Notes: generated from the letters alone by a model not told the origin. A DNA stretch of 64,000 nucleotides from G963665495 sp963677785 (GCA_963677785.2 CAXXDH010000003.1:3410001-3474000); one strand, 5' to 3'. Counted from the stretch's first letter, positions 27,114-36,432 are shown. Program-made: numbers and translations.

Positions 27114-28991
27114 ATGGTACAGTCAGAACTCTCCTCAGCGGAGCCCGAGCGGCGCCGGTTCAAAAAACGGAAATTACTTGCCTGGCCTTTCACCAGGCTC
27201 TGGTCGGAAATCGTCTCCTCCTATAAAAATGTTCCAGGCGTCCGCTGGCTGCTGCTGGGCATCTGCGTAGGGGTAATTGCCGGTTTCGCAGCAGTCTTCT
27301 TTTTCTATTCCATCGAACTGCTCAAACATTTTTTTCTGCATACCCTTGCGGGGCTGAGCATGCCCGCGCCCGCGGGCGAGTCCATGTTCGAGGAAGAGGG
27401 CGGGGCTCCCGGCGTGCCGCGTTTGTGGGTCATTCCCATCCTGACCTGCGCGGTGGGGATATTGACTGGCTGGCTGGTCAAGAAGTTCATTCCGGATTCG
27501 ATGGACGGCGGCACGGACGGCACCGATTCCATGATCAAGGCCTTTCATCAGCGGGGCGGTGTGATCCGTCCGCTCGTACCGGTCATCAAGGGGCTGACCG
27601 CGGTGCTGACCATCGCCACGGGCGGCAGCGCCGGCCGCGAGGGGCCCATTACGCAGATCGGCGGCGGCATCGGCTCCTGGCTGGCCATGAAGCTGCATCT
27701 TTCGGCGCGCGAACGGCGTATCATGCTGCTGGCAGGCGCCGCGGGCGGATTGGGCGCCATTTTCCGCGCTCCCATGGGCGGCGCGCTCACGGCCATAGAA
27801 GTGATTTATCTCGAGGATTTCGAAACCGAGGCCGTCCTTCCGGCGGTCTTTTCCTCGGTCGCAGCGTACACGATTTTCACCTTGTTTTTCGGCAGCGCGT
27901 CCATGTTCGGCATTCCGGAATTTCAGTTCCGCGACGTACGCGAGCTACCGTTTTACATTGTTCTTGCCCTGGTCTGTTCGATTTCGGGCTGGGTCTACGT
28001 CAAGAGTTTCTTTTTTATCAAATACAAGATTTTCAAGAAGATCAACGACAGGTTCGGCCTGGTCGTCACCACCGGGCTCGGCGGCCTGGCCATGGGCCTG
28101 CTGGGCATGTGCTTTCCCTACGTGCTCACCGGCGGCTACGGCTGGCTGGAAGAAGCCATCCAGGGCAACCTGACCGTGACGCTGATGATCAGCATCATCC
28201 TGGTCAAGATCGTGGCCACTTCCGTGACCATCGGCTCGGGCATGAGCGGCGGCATGTTCGCCCCGGCCCTGTTTGTGGGCGGTCTGAGCGGCGGGCTGGT
28301 GGGCTACGTGTCCAATTTTTTCTACCCCCATATAGTCACGCAGCCCGGAGGGTACGTGCTGGTGGGCATGGCCGCCTTTTTCGCCGGAGTGGCCAACGCG
28401 CCCATAGGTCCGCTGCTGATGGTCTGCGAATTGACTTCCGGGTACGGGCTGCTGGCGCCGCTGATGCTCGCTTCCGCACTTTGCCTGGTCCTCAACCGCA
28501 AGATTTCATTGTACGAGTACCAGCTGGACAACAAGTTCGATTCGCCCGCGCATATTGCGGACTCCACCATCAATATTCTGGAAGGCCAGCAGGTCAAGGA
28601 CTTTTATACGCCCGGGCTGGTGGTGGCGGTGCAGGAAGGTACGCGTTTTCAGGAATTGGTCAGCATTATTACCGAAAGCAACGAATTCAATTTTCCGGTC
28701 ATGAACCAGCAGGGCAGTTATACGGGCTTGCTGGCCGTCAACGACATCCGCAAGGTGCTGTTCGAAGACGAGGCCCTCAAGGATCTGTTCATCGCCAAGG
28801 ACATTGCGCGCAAACCCATGCACGTCCGGCCGGACTACGACCTGTATACGGCGCTGATGAAATTCGTGAGCACGGACCTGGACATGATCCCTGTCCTGGA
28901 TGCGGATAACGAACTCATCGGCAGCCTCAAACGGGAAGACGTCTTCAAAGCCTATTCCATGTCCATCGACGCGCTGGACAATTTGAAATAG
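27114..28991 (+). CDS. ClC-family chloride channel/transporter with two CBS domains
   Basis: 625 residues. A basic N-terminus precedes about ten hydrophobic segments. The gating-glutamate motif is present (GGSAGREGP, about residues 170-178) as is GSGMSGGMFAPALFVGG. The usual first selectivity motif GSGIPE is replaced by GGTDGTDSMIKAFH (about 132-145), marking a divergent subfamily. A cytoplasmic CBS pair occupies about 485-620. It likely exchanges or conducts an anion; chloride is assumed from the family. The stop codon lies inside the left arm of an inverted duplication. Confidence 0.92.
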   Translation: MVQSELSSAEPERRRFKKRKLLAWPFTRLWSEIVSSYKNVPGVRWLLLGICVGVIAGFAAVFFFYSIELLKHFFLHTLAGLSMPAPAGESMFEEEGGAPGVPRLWVIPILTCAVGILTGWLVKKFIPDSMDGGTDGTDSMIKAFHQRGGVIRPLVPVIKGLTAVLTIATGGSAGREGPITQIGGGIGSWLAMKLHLSARERRIMLLAGAAGGLGAIFRAPMGGALTAIEVIYLEDFETEAVLPAVFSSVAAYTIFTLFFGSASMFGIPEFQFRDVRELPFYIVLALVCSISGWVYVKSFFFIKYKIFKKINDRFGLVVTTGLGGLAMGLLGMCFPYVLTGGYGWLEEAIQGNLTVTLMISIILVKIVATSVTIGSGMSGGMFAPALFVGGLSGGLVGYVSNFFYPHIVTQPGGYVLVGMAAFFAGVANAPIGPLLMVCELTSGYGLLAPLMLASALCLVLNRKISLYEYQLDNKFDSPAHIADSTINILEGQQVKDFYTPGLVVAVQEGTRFQELVSIITESNEFNFPVMNQQGSYTGLLAVNDIRKVLFEDEALKDLFIAKDIARKPMHVRPDYDLYTALMKFVSTDLDMIPVLDADNELIGSLKREDVFKAYSMSIDALDNLK

Positions 28992-29283
28992 TATGCCCGG
29001 CGGCTTAAGGACCTTTTGGAAATGTGGCTATTGCCTTTGCTCCGCAAGGGAAACGTCGTGGGGCTGCCCGCCCCACGCCCCGGCCAGGGGGACGCCCCTG
29101 GACGCGAATAACTCAACAATATATCTGAAAAATTGTCTGGAAAGGGGAATTTGGAGGGAAGAAACTCTTTCGTTTACCCCTCATTATGCCGTTTGTTTCG
29201 CCTGCTTGGCTGAGCTGAGGCAATAGCCACATTTGGAAAAGGTCCTTTGGCCGCCGGAGGCATGCTATTTCAATATCAAATTG
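28978..29283. repeat. Inverted duplication between convergent genes
   Basis: A left arm of about 57 bp (28978-29035) includes the last codons and stop of the ClC gene. It is repeated in inverted orientation at 29223-29283 with a few substitutions and one 5-nt indel. The shared core is AAGGACCTTTT followed by (G/C)(G/C)AAATGTGGCTATTGCC. The roughly 187-bp interior holds repeat copy B and no gene. It could be a MITE-like element or a partial duplication. Confidence 0.75.
29051..29112 (+). repeat. Dispersed palindromic repeat, copy B
   Basis: Counterpart of 25899-25960. It contains two hairpins: CGTGGGGC/GCCCCACG and CCAGGGG/CCCCTGG. The second hairpin is weaker in copy A. Confidence 0.7.
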
Positions 29284-29309
29284 CTTTAGCCCGGCAGTCA
29301 GGCGTGTGT

Positions 29310-30044
29310 TCAGGCGCGCAGGACCAGGTTCAGGCCGATGCCGATCAGGAGCAGCAGGACCATCTTGCGGAAAGTCGCTTCGGAAGCGCGTTCGCGGATG
29401 CGCGTCCCCCAGGTGATGCCCGCCAAGACGAGCGGAATGCCCACCAGCGCCAGCAGCATCGCCTGCCAGGTGATCAATCCCATATGCGTCAGACCGGCCA
29501 GCATGAACAGGCTGGAGATGGTGAACGAAGTGTTGATGACCGCCACGAGCAGATTTTTGTCGATCTGCAGGCCCAGCAGATAGGGCAGAATGGGCATGAC
29601 CTGCGAACCTGTGAGGCCGTTGACGAAGCCGGTGACCAGTCCGACGGGCAGAAAAAGTTTCCGCCGCAGGGCCGGCGGTACGATGATGTCTCCCTTGCGC
29701 AGCGCCCAAAGTCCGTAGACGACCATCACCACGCCCAACACGGTGCGGGCGGTCTGGCTTTTGACCGATCCCAGCAGCCACAGCCCGGCGAGCAGGCCGC
29801 AGACAGCGAAAAAATACAGCGGCCAGAACCTGAGCAACGCTTCCTTGATGCGTCCCGAGTTCCAGATCACCAGCGCGTTGCTCGAAAGCGACGGCAGCAT
29901 GATCAGCGGAATGGCCAGTTTGATGTCGATGAAACAGGTCAGGATGCCCAGGCAGAGTGTGGAAAATCCCAGGCCGGTCACGCCTTTCATGAACGACGCA
30001 AAGAGAAAGGACAACAGAATGGCGGAGATCAGGTGAATGTTCAC
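29310..30044 (-). CDS. TauE/SafE-family permease
   Basis: 244 residues from a GTG at 30044; longer starts would cross the upstream gene. Seven to eight membrane helices with the family hallmarks: an N-terminal FASFMKGVTGLGFSTL and a second-half VGLVTGFVNGLTGSQ. The family exports or imports sulfite, sulfoacetate or related organosulfur anions; which one is unknown. It lies 71 bp downstream of mntP on the same strand. Confidence 0.88.
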   Translation of the reverse strand: MNIHLISAILLSFLFASFMKGVTGLGFSTLCLGILTCFIDIKLAIPLIMLPSLSSNALVIWNSGRIKEALLRFWPLYFFAVCGLLAGLWLLGSVKSQTARTVLGVVMVVYGLWALRKGDIIVPPALRRKLFLPVGLVTGFVNGLTGSQVMPILPYLLGLQIDKNLLVAVINTSFTISSLFMLAGLTHMGLITWQAMLLALVGIPLVLAGITWGTRIRERASEATFRKMVLLLLIGIGLNLVLRA

Positions 30045-30115
30045 AAAGCGCTCGCTGGTTGCGTTGGTTGGACGCCGGGTTGCTGCATTGCTGTCGTGAA
30101 CGGATCGTACGCTTT

Positions 30116-30691
30116 TTAGAAGAAATAGGCCAGGGCCCCGTGCTCCCACAAGATCCGCAGGCCGATCAGGAGCAGCACAAATCCGCCGATGCATTCGGCA
30201 TATTTGCTTATCCGCCGGGCACGGGCGACTGTTTTGCCGAAATACAGCCCGGCCGCGGTGAGCGCCAGGGCCACCACGCCGATGACGCAGGCCGGCCACC
30301 AGACGGAGATCCCCAGCATGGAGAGGCTCAGGCCCACGGCCAGGGCGTCGATGCTCGTTGCCACGGAGAGCATGATCAGCGTAAGCCCTTTTGTGGGGTC
30401 GCCCTGGGCGCCTTCCTCTTCCGCAAAGGATTCGCGAATCATTTTAAAGCCGATGTACCCGAGCAGCACAAAAGCGATCCAATGGTCGTACTGCTCGATG
30501 GCGTCCCGGAAGGTCAGGCCCAGAGTCCAGCCGATGACGGGCATCAGCGCCTGAAACAGGCCGAAATGCCACGAAAGCCGGAACATCTGGCGCGGACTCA
30601 CGGTTTTCAGGGACACGCCGGTGGCGACCGCCACGGCAAAGGCGTCCATGGCCAGAGCCAGGGCAATGATCAGAAGTTGTGAAAAATCCAT
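30116..30691 (-). CDS. mntP: Manganese efflux pump MntP
   Basis: 191 residues, six membrane helices in two repeated halves. The paired acidic motifs are MDAFAVAVATG (helix 1) and SIDALAVGLSLSM (fourth helix). GHFGxFQ-type WHFGLFQALMPVIGW also fits. It exports Mn2+ from the cytoplasm. ATG at 30691 has GAAAGG upstream. I looked for a yybP-ykoY manganese riboswitch in the leader and could not recognise one. Confidence 0.94.
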   Translation of the reverse strand: MDFSQLLIIALALAMDAFAVAVATGVSLKTVSPRQMFRLSWHFGLFQALMPVIGWTLGLTFRDAIEQYDHWIAFVLLGYIGFKMIRESFAEEEGAQGDPTKGLTLIMLSVATSIDALAVGLSLSMLGISVWWPACVIGVVALALTAAGLYFGKTVARARRISKYAECIGGFVLLLIGLRILWEHGALAYFF

Positions 30692-31072
30692 AGGCCTTTC
30701 AAAAGGTGTGGCGCAGGGCCGCACCCGAGTTGTCCTGTTGTGATTGGTAGAGAACCCGGTTAGCGTATACCAGTGGTGCTGGCAAGCCACTTTATGCTTA
30801 GGAAGCCGATTGTCGGGAACTATCCGGGAAGGGCGCTCGCAGCATTTCTCCAGCGCGAATACATTTTTTGGCACTTTTGGTCTTGCCGTACGTCTATTGA
30901 TAGGAGTGGAAACAGCTCAACGGCCCGGTTCAGCGGCATTCGCCGCGGTTCCGCCAAAGGCGCGGCTTCCTCATAACTCAGTGCAGAAAAAAGGGACACT
31001 GTTCCGCATTGAAACCGTCTAAGGCAAAGCAACCCGGAGCGATTGTCCGGCATACCTTGTGGAAGGAAATTC
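30692..31072. other. Divergent promoter region of mntP and the pilin operon
   Basis: About 380 bp without a supported gene. It should carry promoters in both directions. A TTGGCAC...TTGCC stretch near 30869-30888 resembles sigma-54 but its GG-to-GC spacing is 13, not 10. Confidence 0.4.
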
Positions 31073-31585
31073 ATGCATACCCCGTTGAACAAAAAAAACA
31101 TACGCCCGGCCGGCGGTTTCACCTTGATAGAAATCATCGCGGTTCTCGCCACGTTGGGGGTTCTGGCTGCAATGGCGGCGATGGCCGTTCAGACGGATCG
31201 GGAAGATCTCAGCTCCGCCCTGAACACCTTCCGGGCGAATCTGCGCTATGCGCAGGCTCTGGGCGTTGCCCAGTCCCATCTTTCGGACAAAACATCTTCG
31301 GGCAACACAGTGGTCTGGGGACTGTCCTGCGAAGGCACTTCGTACACGCTGCAATTCGATGGCGATGATCAGGATTTGGTCAAACTTCCCGGCTCCAGCG
31401 ACGCAACCATCAGTTTGCCGGAGGGTGTGCAATTCAGCAGTACTTCGAATATCCACTTCAACTATCGCGGACAACCGATGAGCAGTACGCAAACATTGCT
31501 TGATAATGATTTGGCGATCAAAATGAAGACAGACAATACCGAGCAGACCGTGACGGTTGTCGCGGATACGGGGTTTGTCCAATGA
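31073..31585 (+). CDS. Prepilin-like protein (GspH/FimT type)
   Basis: 170 residues with a type IV prepilin leader: a short basic start, then the cleavage/methylation motif GGFTLIEIIAVLATLGVLAA (conserved Glu at +5). GAAGGAAA precedes the ATG. The C-terminal part is beta-rich with few Cys, like minor pilins. First gene of a tightly coupled pilin set; its stop overlaps the next start (ATGA). In the MSHA scheme it would be an MshC/MshB-like subunit, but this is not resolvable. Confidence 0.85.
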   Translation: MHTPLNKKNIRPAGGFTLIEIIAVLATLGVLAAMAAMAVQTDREDLSSALNTFRANLRYAQALGVAQSHLSDKTSSGNTVVWGLSCEGTSYTLQFDGDDQDLVKLPGSSDATISLPEGVQFSSTSNIHFNYRGQPMSSTQTLLDNDLAIKMKTDNTEQTVTVVADTGFVQ

Positions 31586-32130
31586 ACAAGCGTATAATTT
31601 TAAGTCAATCCGGTTTTACCATGATCGAGCTGATTCTGACCCTGGTTCTGGCCGGTATTGCGGGGGCTATGATCCTCCCTCTGTTTCAGTCCGGGGTCAT
31701 CAACAGCGGGACACCCGTTTACCGCCTGGAAAGCCTGGCTCAGCTGGAAGCCACCATGGCGAATATCAGCGCGGCCGTACGGCAGCCGTCCACAACCACC
31801 AGCGAGCAGAATCCCTACCAGTATCGCAATGAAGAAGATGCTGGTAACCCCACAGCCGGGGGGATGCAAAAATTGAAAGAAGCCATTGATAACTCGGCGA
31901 CATTCAGCCAATGGGTGCCTGCGGGGGCTTCGATTACGGCGACGACCGTGGGGCCGCTCAAATTGGGACAGTATGCGTCGCCCTCTGCGATCAGCGGTGC
32001 TTATGACCAGAATTATGTGCTTCAGGTGACCCTGACGGCTTCCGACGGAGCAACCCTGACGCATTATTTTTGCGAAGGATCAAACTATCAGGTAACTCCG
32101 GACGGCGGCTGGGGAGGGGACGCTTCATGA
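31582..32130 (+). CDS. Prepilin-like protein
   Basis: 182 residues. Leader MNKRIILSQ then SGFTMIELILTLVLAGIAGA, the class III signal with Glu at +5. The rest is polar and predicted globular. Start and stop overlap neighbours by 4 bp (ATGA) on both sides, pointing to translational coupling. Probably an MshD-like minor pilin. Confidence 0.85.
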   Translation: MNKRIILSQSGFTMIELILTLVLAGIAGAMILPLFQSGVINSGTPVYRLESLAQLEATMANISAAVRQPSTTTSEQNPYQYRNEEDAGNPTAGGMQKLKEAIDNSATFSQWVPAGASITATTVGPLKLGQYASPSAISGAYDQNYVLQVTLTASDGATLTHYFCEGSNYQVTPDGGWGGDAS

Positions 32131-32711
32131 AGTCTGTTTTGAAAACGCGGCAGTCAGGTTTTACGGTTATCGAGCTGATACTCTCGCTGGTTATTCTGGG
32201 GATTATCGCCGCCATGGGGGCATTGGGGTTTACCGATGCGGTCAGGGGGTATCTGTTCGGTGTGGATAATGCCAATATCGCGGGCAAAGCCCAGGCCGCC
32301 CTGGACAGGATGACGCTGGAATTGACCCACATTGATTTTTGGAATGACAGTACGTCCAAAAGACAAGACGGCGTCACGGATTCAAAATCCTCCTCCATTA
32401 CTTTTGCCGTCGATTTTGGAGACGACCGGGCCTCGGATGCCAGCGTGACTCTTGCTTACAATGATTCGCAGGGCACGGTCACCTTGAATACGGGCTCCAA
32501 TGACCGGATTCTGGTGGACGACGTCACGGATTTCGAATTGGCCTATTATGACAATCCCTCGGACACGACCGGCAAGAGCACCTATACCTCCGGAGATACC
32601 ATGTGCATCGGCATAACCCTGGAATTGACCGGAGCCAATGGCAGGGCTGTCACTTTTACCACCAGGGTCGTTCCCATGTTCAACCTGCCCTATGCGGCGC
32701 CCACCTCCTGA
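32127..32711 (+). CDS. Prepilin-like protein (MshO/PilW type)
   Basis: 194 residues with leader MKSVLKTRQ and core SGFTVIELILSLVILGIIAA. Residues 45-70 (KAQAALDRMTLELTHIDFW) fit the helix of MshO/PilW-like minor pilins. ATG at 32127 overlaps the previous stop by 4 bp. The disrupted large pilus gene starts 23 bp downstream. Confidence 0.85.
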   Translation: MKSVLKTRQSGFTVIELILSLVILGIIAAMGALGFTDAVRGYLFGVDNANIAGKAQAALDRMTLELTHIDFWNDSTSKRQDGVTDSKSSSITFAVDFGDDRASDASVTLAYNDSQGTVTLNTGSNDRILVDDVTDFELAYYDNPSDTTGKSTYTSGDTMCIGITLELTGANGRAVTFTTRVVPMFNLPYAAPTS

Positions 32712-32734
32712 ACGTAATAATAAGGAGTTCAGCC

Positions 32735-33874
32735 ATGCTGACCACAACGCGTCATATACCGGATCCGGACAAGAGTCGGTCCGCTCAGGCCGGTTTTTCA
32801 ATGTTGTTTATTATCGGTGTGATTCTGGCGCTTTCCACGCTGAGTGCCGGCATACTCTCCATGTCCACGTCTTCACTATATACCGAACTGAATGCCCTGT
32901 CCTTTGCCCAGGCGCGGTCCGTGGCGCTTTCCGGGTATACCTACGTCCAGCAGTTCAAGGAGGACTATGACGAACTCGAGGGAGTGACCATCCAAGTGGA
33001 TTCCGCCAGTCAGTTCACAATAGGCGACGACATGCGCCAACATCAGGATTCCGAGGGGAATCTCTGGATGGAGGTCGAAATCACCGGTACGGTGCATAAG
33101 GGCACGGCCAACGAGGCCAATTACGTTCTGGACAGGTCTTTTCAACCCGAAGACCAGGGCGCCATCACCTTTGCGGACAACTGGGAGGATTTCAAGGCCA
33201 TTACCCCCAGCAACAATACCACGCCGATTACCAAAAACGACGACAAGACCTTCACGATCGGCAATAATCAAAATTACGCGTTCGGCGCTTTTTATTACAT
33301 GGGCACCAAAAGGCTCAACTGGGGCGACAACGAATGTACGACCGGCGAGTGCCAGTTCAAACGCGGATTTCGGTTGTTTTTTGTCAGTGATTACGAAACA
33401 AGCAATGCGGACGGTATTGTGTTTACCTGGTTCAATGCGCAGGCAGATGCGGGCTCCTACCACGGAAATGATTGTGAAGATTATTATGCGTTTTTCAACT
33501 CGGGTGTGAGCTGCAGCAGTTTTACGGATTCGAACAATCCCATCTATGTGTCCGTTTACAACGCCTGTAGCGACAGCTCGAACTGCACCTTGTACGCTTC
33601 GGTCGGCGGTGATTCGCAGCACGGCGAAATGATCGGCTATGCCGGAGACGGACGTTATTATCAAAGTTATAATTCCTCCGGGTACAGTACGCTCAAGGGC
33701 TGGCTCGACCCTGAGCAAAACGGCATTCAGCCTCCAAAAATGGGAATCGAATTCGATAATTTTTATAATTCCGCCTCCAGTATTTGTAATAGAGGGGTTG
33801 TGGCACCTCCCCAATCCGGTACGCGTAATGATCCGGGCTCCAGCGGCAATGCCTCGCATGTGGCCTATGTGTTT
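32735..33874 (+). pseudogene. 5' part of large MshP/MshQ-like pilus protein, interrupted by IS
   Basis: 380 codons up to the IS junction; AAGGAG precedes the ATG. The N-terminus has an MshP/PilX-like hydrophobic segment (AGFSMLFIIGVILALSTLSA) followed by a helix (SFAQARSVALSGYTYVQQF). Residues about 170-380 look lectin-like or beta-sandwich (GFRLFFVSDYETSNADGIVF) and are Cys-, Tyr- and Asn-rich. The frame runs 20 codons into the IS and stops at 33934. Joined to 35215-36045 it gives 656 residues, so this was probably an adhesin or tip protein. Confidence 0.85.
33867..33874. repeat. Target-site duplication, left copy
   Basis: ATGTGTTT immediately left of the IS; identical to 35207-35214. Confidence 0.95.
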
Positions 33875-35206
33875 GGTCCTTCCGGAAACTCAGTGGGTGG
33901 CCCCAGTCTTGCTAATCTCCGGGTAGAGTTTTAGCCCGCCACAAAAGAAGTAAATCGCTGTTTTGAAATGCTCCTTATTGCTGTAGCCACAAGCTCGGCG
34001 TTTGATGGACATGATCTTGCTGTTCAGCCCCTCCGCAACAGCGTTTGTCACGCGATGCCGACAAAAGGTCACGATGTTGTCCATGTGATCCATGAGCATG
34101 TTCGCCACTTTGCCCATAGGCTCGAGCTTCGAGCGTTTGGCCCAAGAACACCATTTCTTCAGAAAACGCTTGGCCCACCCAACAGACAGATAGTCCCACA
34201 GTCCGCGAAGACTCTCTTTCATGGCCCAGGCTTTGCCCGTCTTCAGATTCGATTTCTTGAGTTCCTCCAGGCGCGGTCGTTGGGAGTCCGAGAGGTTCTC
34301 CTCAGCGTATAACCACAAGTATCTGCTGCCTTTCAAAATTTCGTTTGCTTCAGCCATCAGCGCCTTATGTTCCTGGCGGCGTACTTTATCCACGGCTTCC
34401 CCTACATGCTGCATGATGTGGAAACGGTCGAATACGATTTTACCTGCTGCATCGGGTACGTTTTCCTTGGTGGCCAGGAAGTATGCCGGCCACATGTCCA
34501 TTGATACAGCCTTGATTGCCTTGAGCTGTTCGTCGTTCAACTGTTTGTAATATTCTTCAAGGCTTGCCTTTTTGCGTTCCTCGGCAACATATTCAACCGT
34601 ACCTCGCAGCAAGTCGCAGACAACCGTCATATAGCTATGTCCTTTCCGGAAAGCCTTTTCGTCGACTCCGATGTAGCTGATTTTGCGCTGTTCCTTTCGT
34701 GCCATGCCTCGTCGGACAGCTCTTTCCATAACGCCCCAAGCCTGATCCCATGAGATACGCATCAGTTTGCGGGCGCCTTCGACAGTCGAGCATTCTTTCA
34801 GAACATCGATGATCAACCTTTCCATGAGCAAGGTAAAACGCGAACCAGGCTCCGCCCAAAAGACCTTGACCTGCTTGACGCCATGCTCGGGGCAATTCAC
34901 TCGGGGGATCCTTGCATGGATGAAGGTTTTGAACTGGCACGTATCCAAATGCCGCCAAATCCTTTCTTCCACATGATCCCGGCAAGTCAGTTCCTTGCCG
35001 CATTCCGGACAAGTCCAAAGCACCTTGCTCTTATGCTCGAGCCAAATATCCACACGGCCTTCAGACGTTTTCAAGTCAACTTTGTCTACAAACCAAGGGC
35101 TCTTGACACCCAAAATCTGTCCGTAAAGATCAACATCTCTCATCGGCGATCTCCTCCTGGAAATCGCCTACATTATGCCGCTACCCACGACAAACCCGGA
35201 AGGACC
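33875..35206 (-). mobile_element. Complete ISL3-family insertion sequence
   Basis: 1332 bp. Terminal inverted repeats start GGTCCTTCCGG at both ends (11 bp identical, then 8 matches in the next 16). It is flanked by an 8-bp direct repeat, the target duplication length of ISL3. One intact transposase gene is carried on the minus strand. The insertion splits a pilus gene in frame. Confidence 0.96.
33890..35143 (-). CDS. ISL3-family transposase
   Basis: 417 residues, full length and uninterrupted. An N-terminal zinc finger (WTCPECGKELTCRDH, then HLDTCQF, ...NCPEHG) is followed by a helix-turn-helix region, then the DDE catalytic core: Asp in YIGVDEKAFRKGHSY, Asp in VSMDMWPAYF, and Glu in AVAEGLNSKIMSIKRRACGY. 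AGGAGGAG lies 6 bases before the ATG. The stop codon falls within the left inverted repeat. Nothing suggests inactivation, so the element may still be mobile. Confidence 0.95.
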   Translation of the reverse strand: MRDVDLYGQILGVKSPWFVDKVDLKTSEGRVDIWLEHKSKVLWTCPECGKELTCRDHVEERIWRHLDTCQFKTFIHARIPRVNCPEHGVKQVKVFWAEPGSRFTLLMERLIIDVLKECSTVEGARKLMRISWDQAWGVMERAVRRGMARKEQRKISYIGVDEKAFRKGHSYMTVVCDLLRGTVEYVAEERKKASLEEYYKQLNDEQLKAIKAVSMDMWPAYFLATKENVPDAAGKIVFDRFHIMQHVGEAVDKVRRQEHKALMAEANEILKGSRYLWLYAEENLSDSQRPRLEELKKSNLKTGKAWAMKESLRGLWDYLSVGWAKRFLKKWCSWAKRSKLEPMGKVANMLMDHMDNIVTFCRHRVTNAVAEGLNSKIMSIKRRACGYSNKEHFKTAIYFFCGGLKLYPEISKTGATH

Positions 35207-36045
35207 ATGTGTTTTGGGGCATGTCGGATGATGATATAAATACGTATAACACTGCCCAGGATGATCAGGAGGATTACTATTTGCTGTGCGGTGCATACGA
35301 TGCAATGAATCAGACGGGACAAACGTGTAAAAACTATGAGTATCAGTGGAAGTGTACCGGTTGGGGCAGGAATAGAAAGTGTAAGTGGCAATGGGTATGT
35401 ACTGAGTATGAGTATGAGTACGAGTATTCCTATTATACGGTATCCAGCGCATCTAACGGTCTTTCCGCGGGATCATCGAGTCTGGCGGGCTCGTATACGT
35501 ATGACGACAACCGGCACGGGGTTGGCACCAATCCTGCCAAGAACGATTCTGATGGATTGATATACTACAGTGGCGTAAACTGGGCGGGCAATCCGTTTGC
35601 TTTTCGCGCTGAGGTGGAAAGAGATCTGGTGAAGAACGGGGACGGTACCTATGACTATACAATCACGTCCTGGTTGAAATATTGTAGTACTCCAGACTGC
35701 AAAGAATATTTTGATGATGATTATTATACGGATAATCCCAGTGCGAATTCTGATAATTTGTACTTCTCTGACACAAGCCGATTTTTGTGTCATGATGCAT
35801 CTGACGACAAATGCGACAGTGGAAAGGTCAATACCCCCACACTTGAATATACAATAGCATTGACTCAAGAGGAACATGAACGGTTTGATACCATGATGTT
35901 CGGGTTTACTGAGGCAACTGGCGGTTCAACGCAGACAGCGACGTATTCCGAGTTCATTCTGCAGTTCATCAAAGACAATGACTATAACTATAGCGGACAC
36001 GCAATAGATAACAGACGCCGGGTGCATAACCGTAAAATTTATTGA
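35207..36045 (+). pseudogene. 3' part of large MshP/MshQ-like pilus protein
   Basis: Right copy of ATGTGTTT at 35207-35214, then 277 codons (35215-36045) in the same frame as the 5' part once the IS and one duplication are removed (junction reads AYVFWGMSDD). The product is Tyr- and Asp-rich with a striking run of alternating acidic/Tyr residues (CTEYEYEYEYSYYTVSS) and several Cys. It lacks its own good start and ribosome site, so it is probably not made while the IS is present. Confidence 0.85.
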
Positions 36046-36062
36046 CGAAGAATGGAGTGCTT

Positions 36063-36338
36063 ATGAAATATTATAAGACATTGCTGCCAATGGTTGTTGC
36101 GCTGGCAATCTTGCTGGGCAGCGGCGTGCTGCAGGGCATTGCCTGGTGTGCCAACTCCATCTGCACCACCTGCGGGGACAGCAACAATCAAAACAGGGAT
36201 TTCGATACGGCCTTGATGGGGGGAGCAGCCGTTGGCGCATCCGCATCCTCCTCCCAGACTCCCGCCTCCTCCTCGCAAAGCAGCACCCCGAGCGGTTCGA
36301 GCCGGAACTATGTGAAAAAGGGGAGCGGTTCCGAATAA
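36063..36338 (+). CDS. Small secreted Ser-rich protein
   Basis: 91 residues with a signal peptide (MKYYKTLLPMVVALAILLG...IAWC). The mature part has a Cys pair (CANSICTTCGD) and a Ser/Gly-rich tail (SASSSQTPASSSQSSTPSG). It starts 17 bp after the disrupted pilus gene and closes this transcript at a terminator. Not recognised; a pilus accessory role is only suggested by position. Confidence 0.75.
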   Translation: MKYYKTLLPMVVALAILLGSGVLQGIAWCANSICTTCGDSNNQNRDFDTALMGGAAVGASASSSQTPASSSQSSTPSGSSRNYVKKGSGSE

Positions 36339-36347
36339 AAAGAAAGG

Positions 36348-36384
36348 CGGGCGCTGGTGATCTTTTTTCCAGCGCCCGTTTGTT
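36348..36384. terminator. Terminator between convergent pilus and anti-sigma genes
   Basis: CGGGCGCTGG/CCAGCGCCCG 10-bp stem with an 11-nt loop, then TTTGTTTG. Confidence 0.85.
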
Positions 36385-36432
36385 TGTGTAGCCTCTTTAA
36401 TGTCGCCCGGAAAAAGGGCGGCCGTTTCGCAT

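Noticed and set aside
27425..30119. Long frames overlapping the ClC and TauE genes
   Set aside because: Out-of-frame shadows with Arg/Gly/His bias and no ribosome sites.
30692..30850. Manganese riboswitch in front of mntP
   Set aside because: The conserved yybP-ykoY loop sequences could not be found in the leader.
30869..30888. TTGGCAC...TTGCC stretch as a sigma-54 promoter for the pilin operon
   Set aside because: GG-to-GC spacing is 13 instead of 10.
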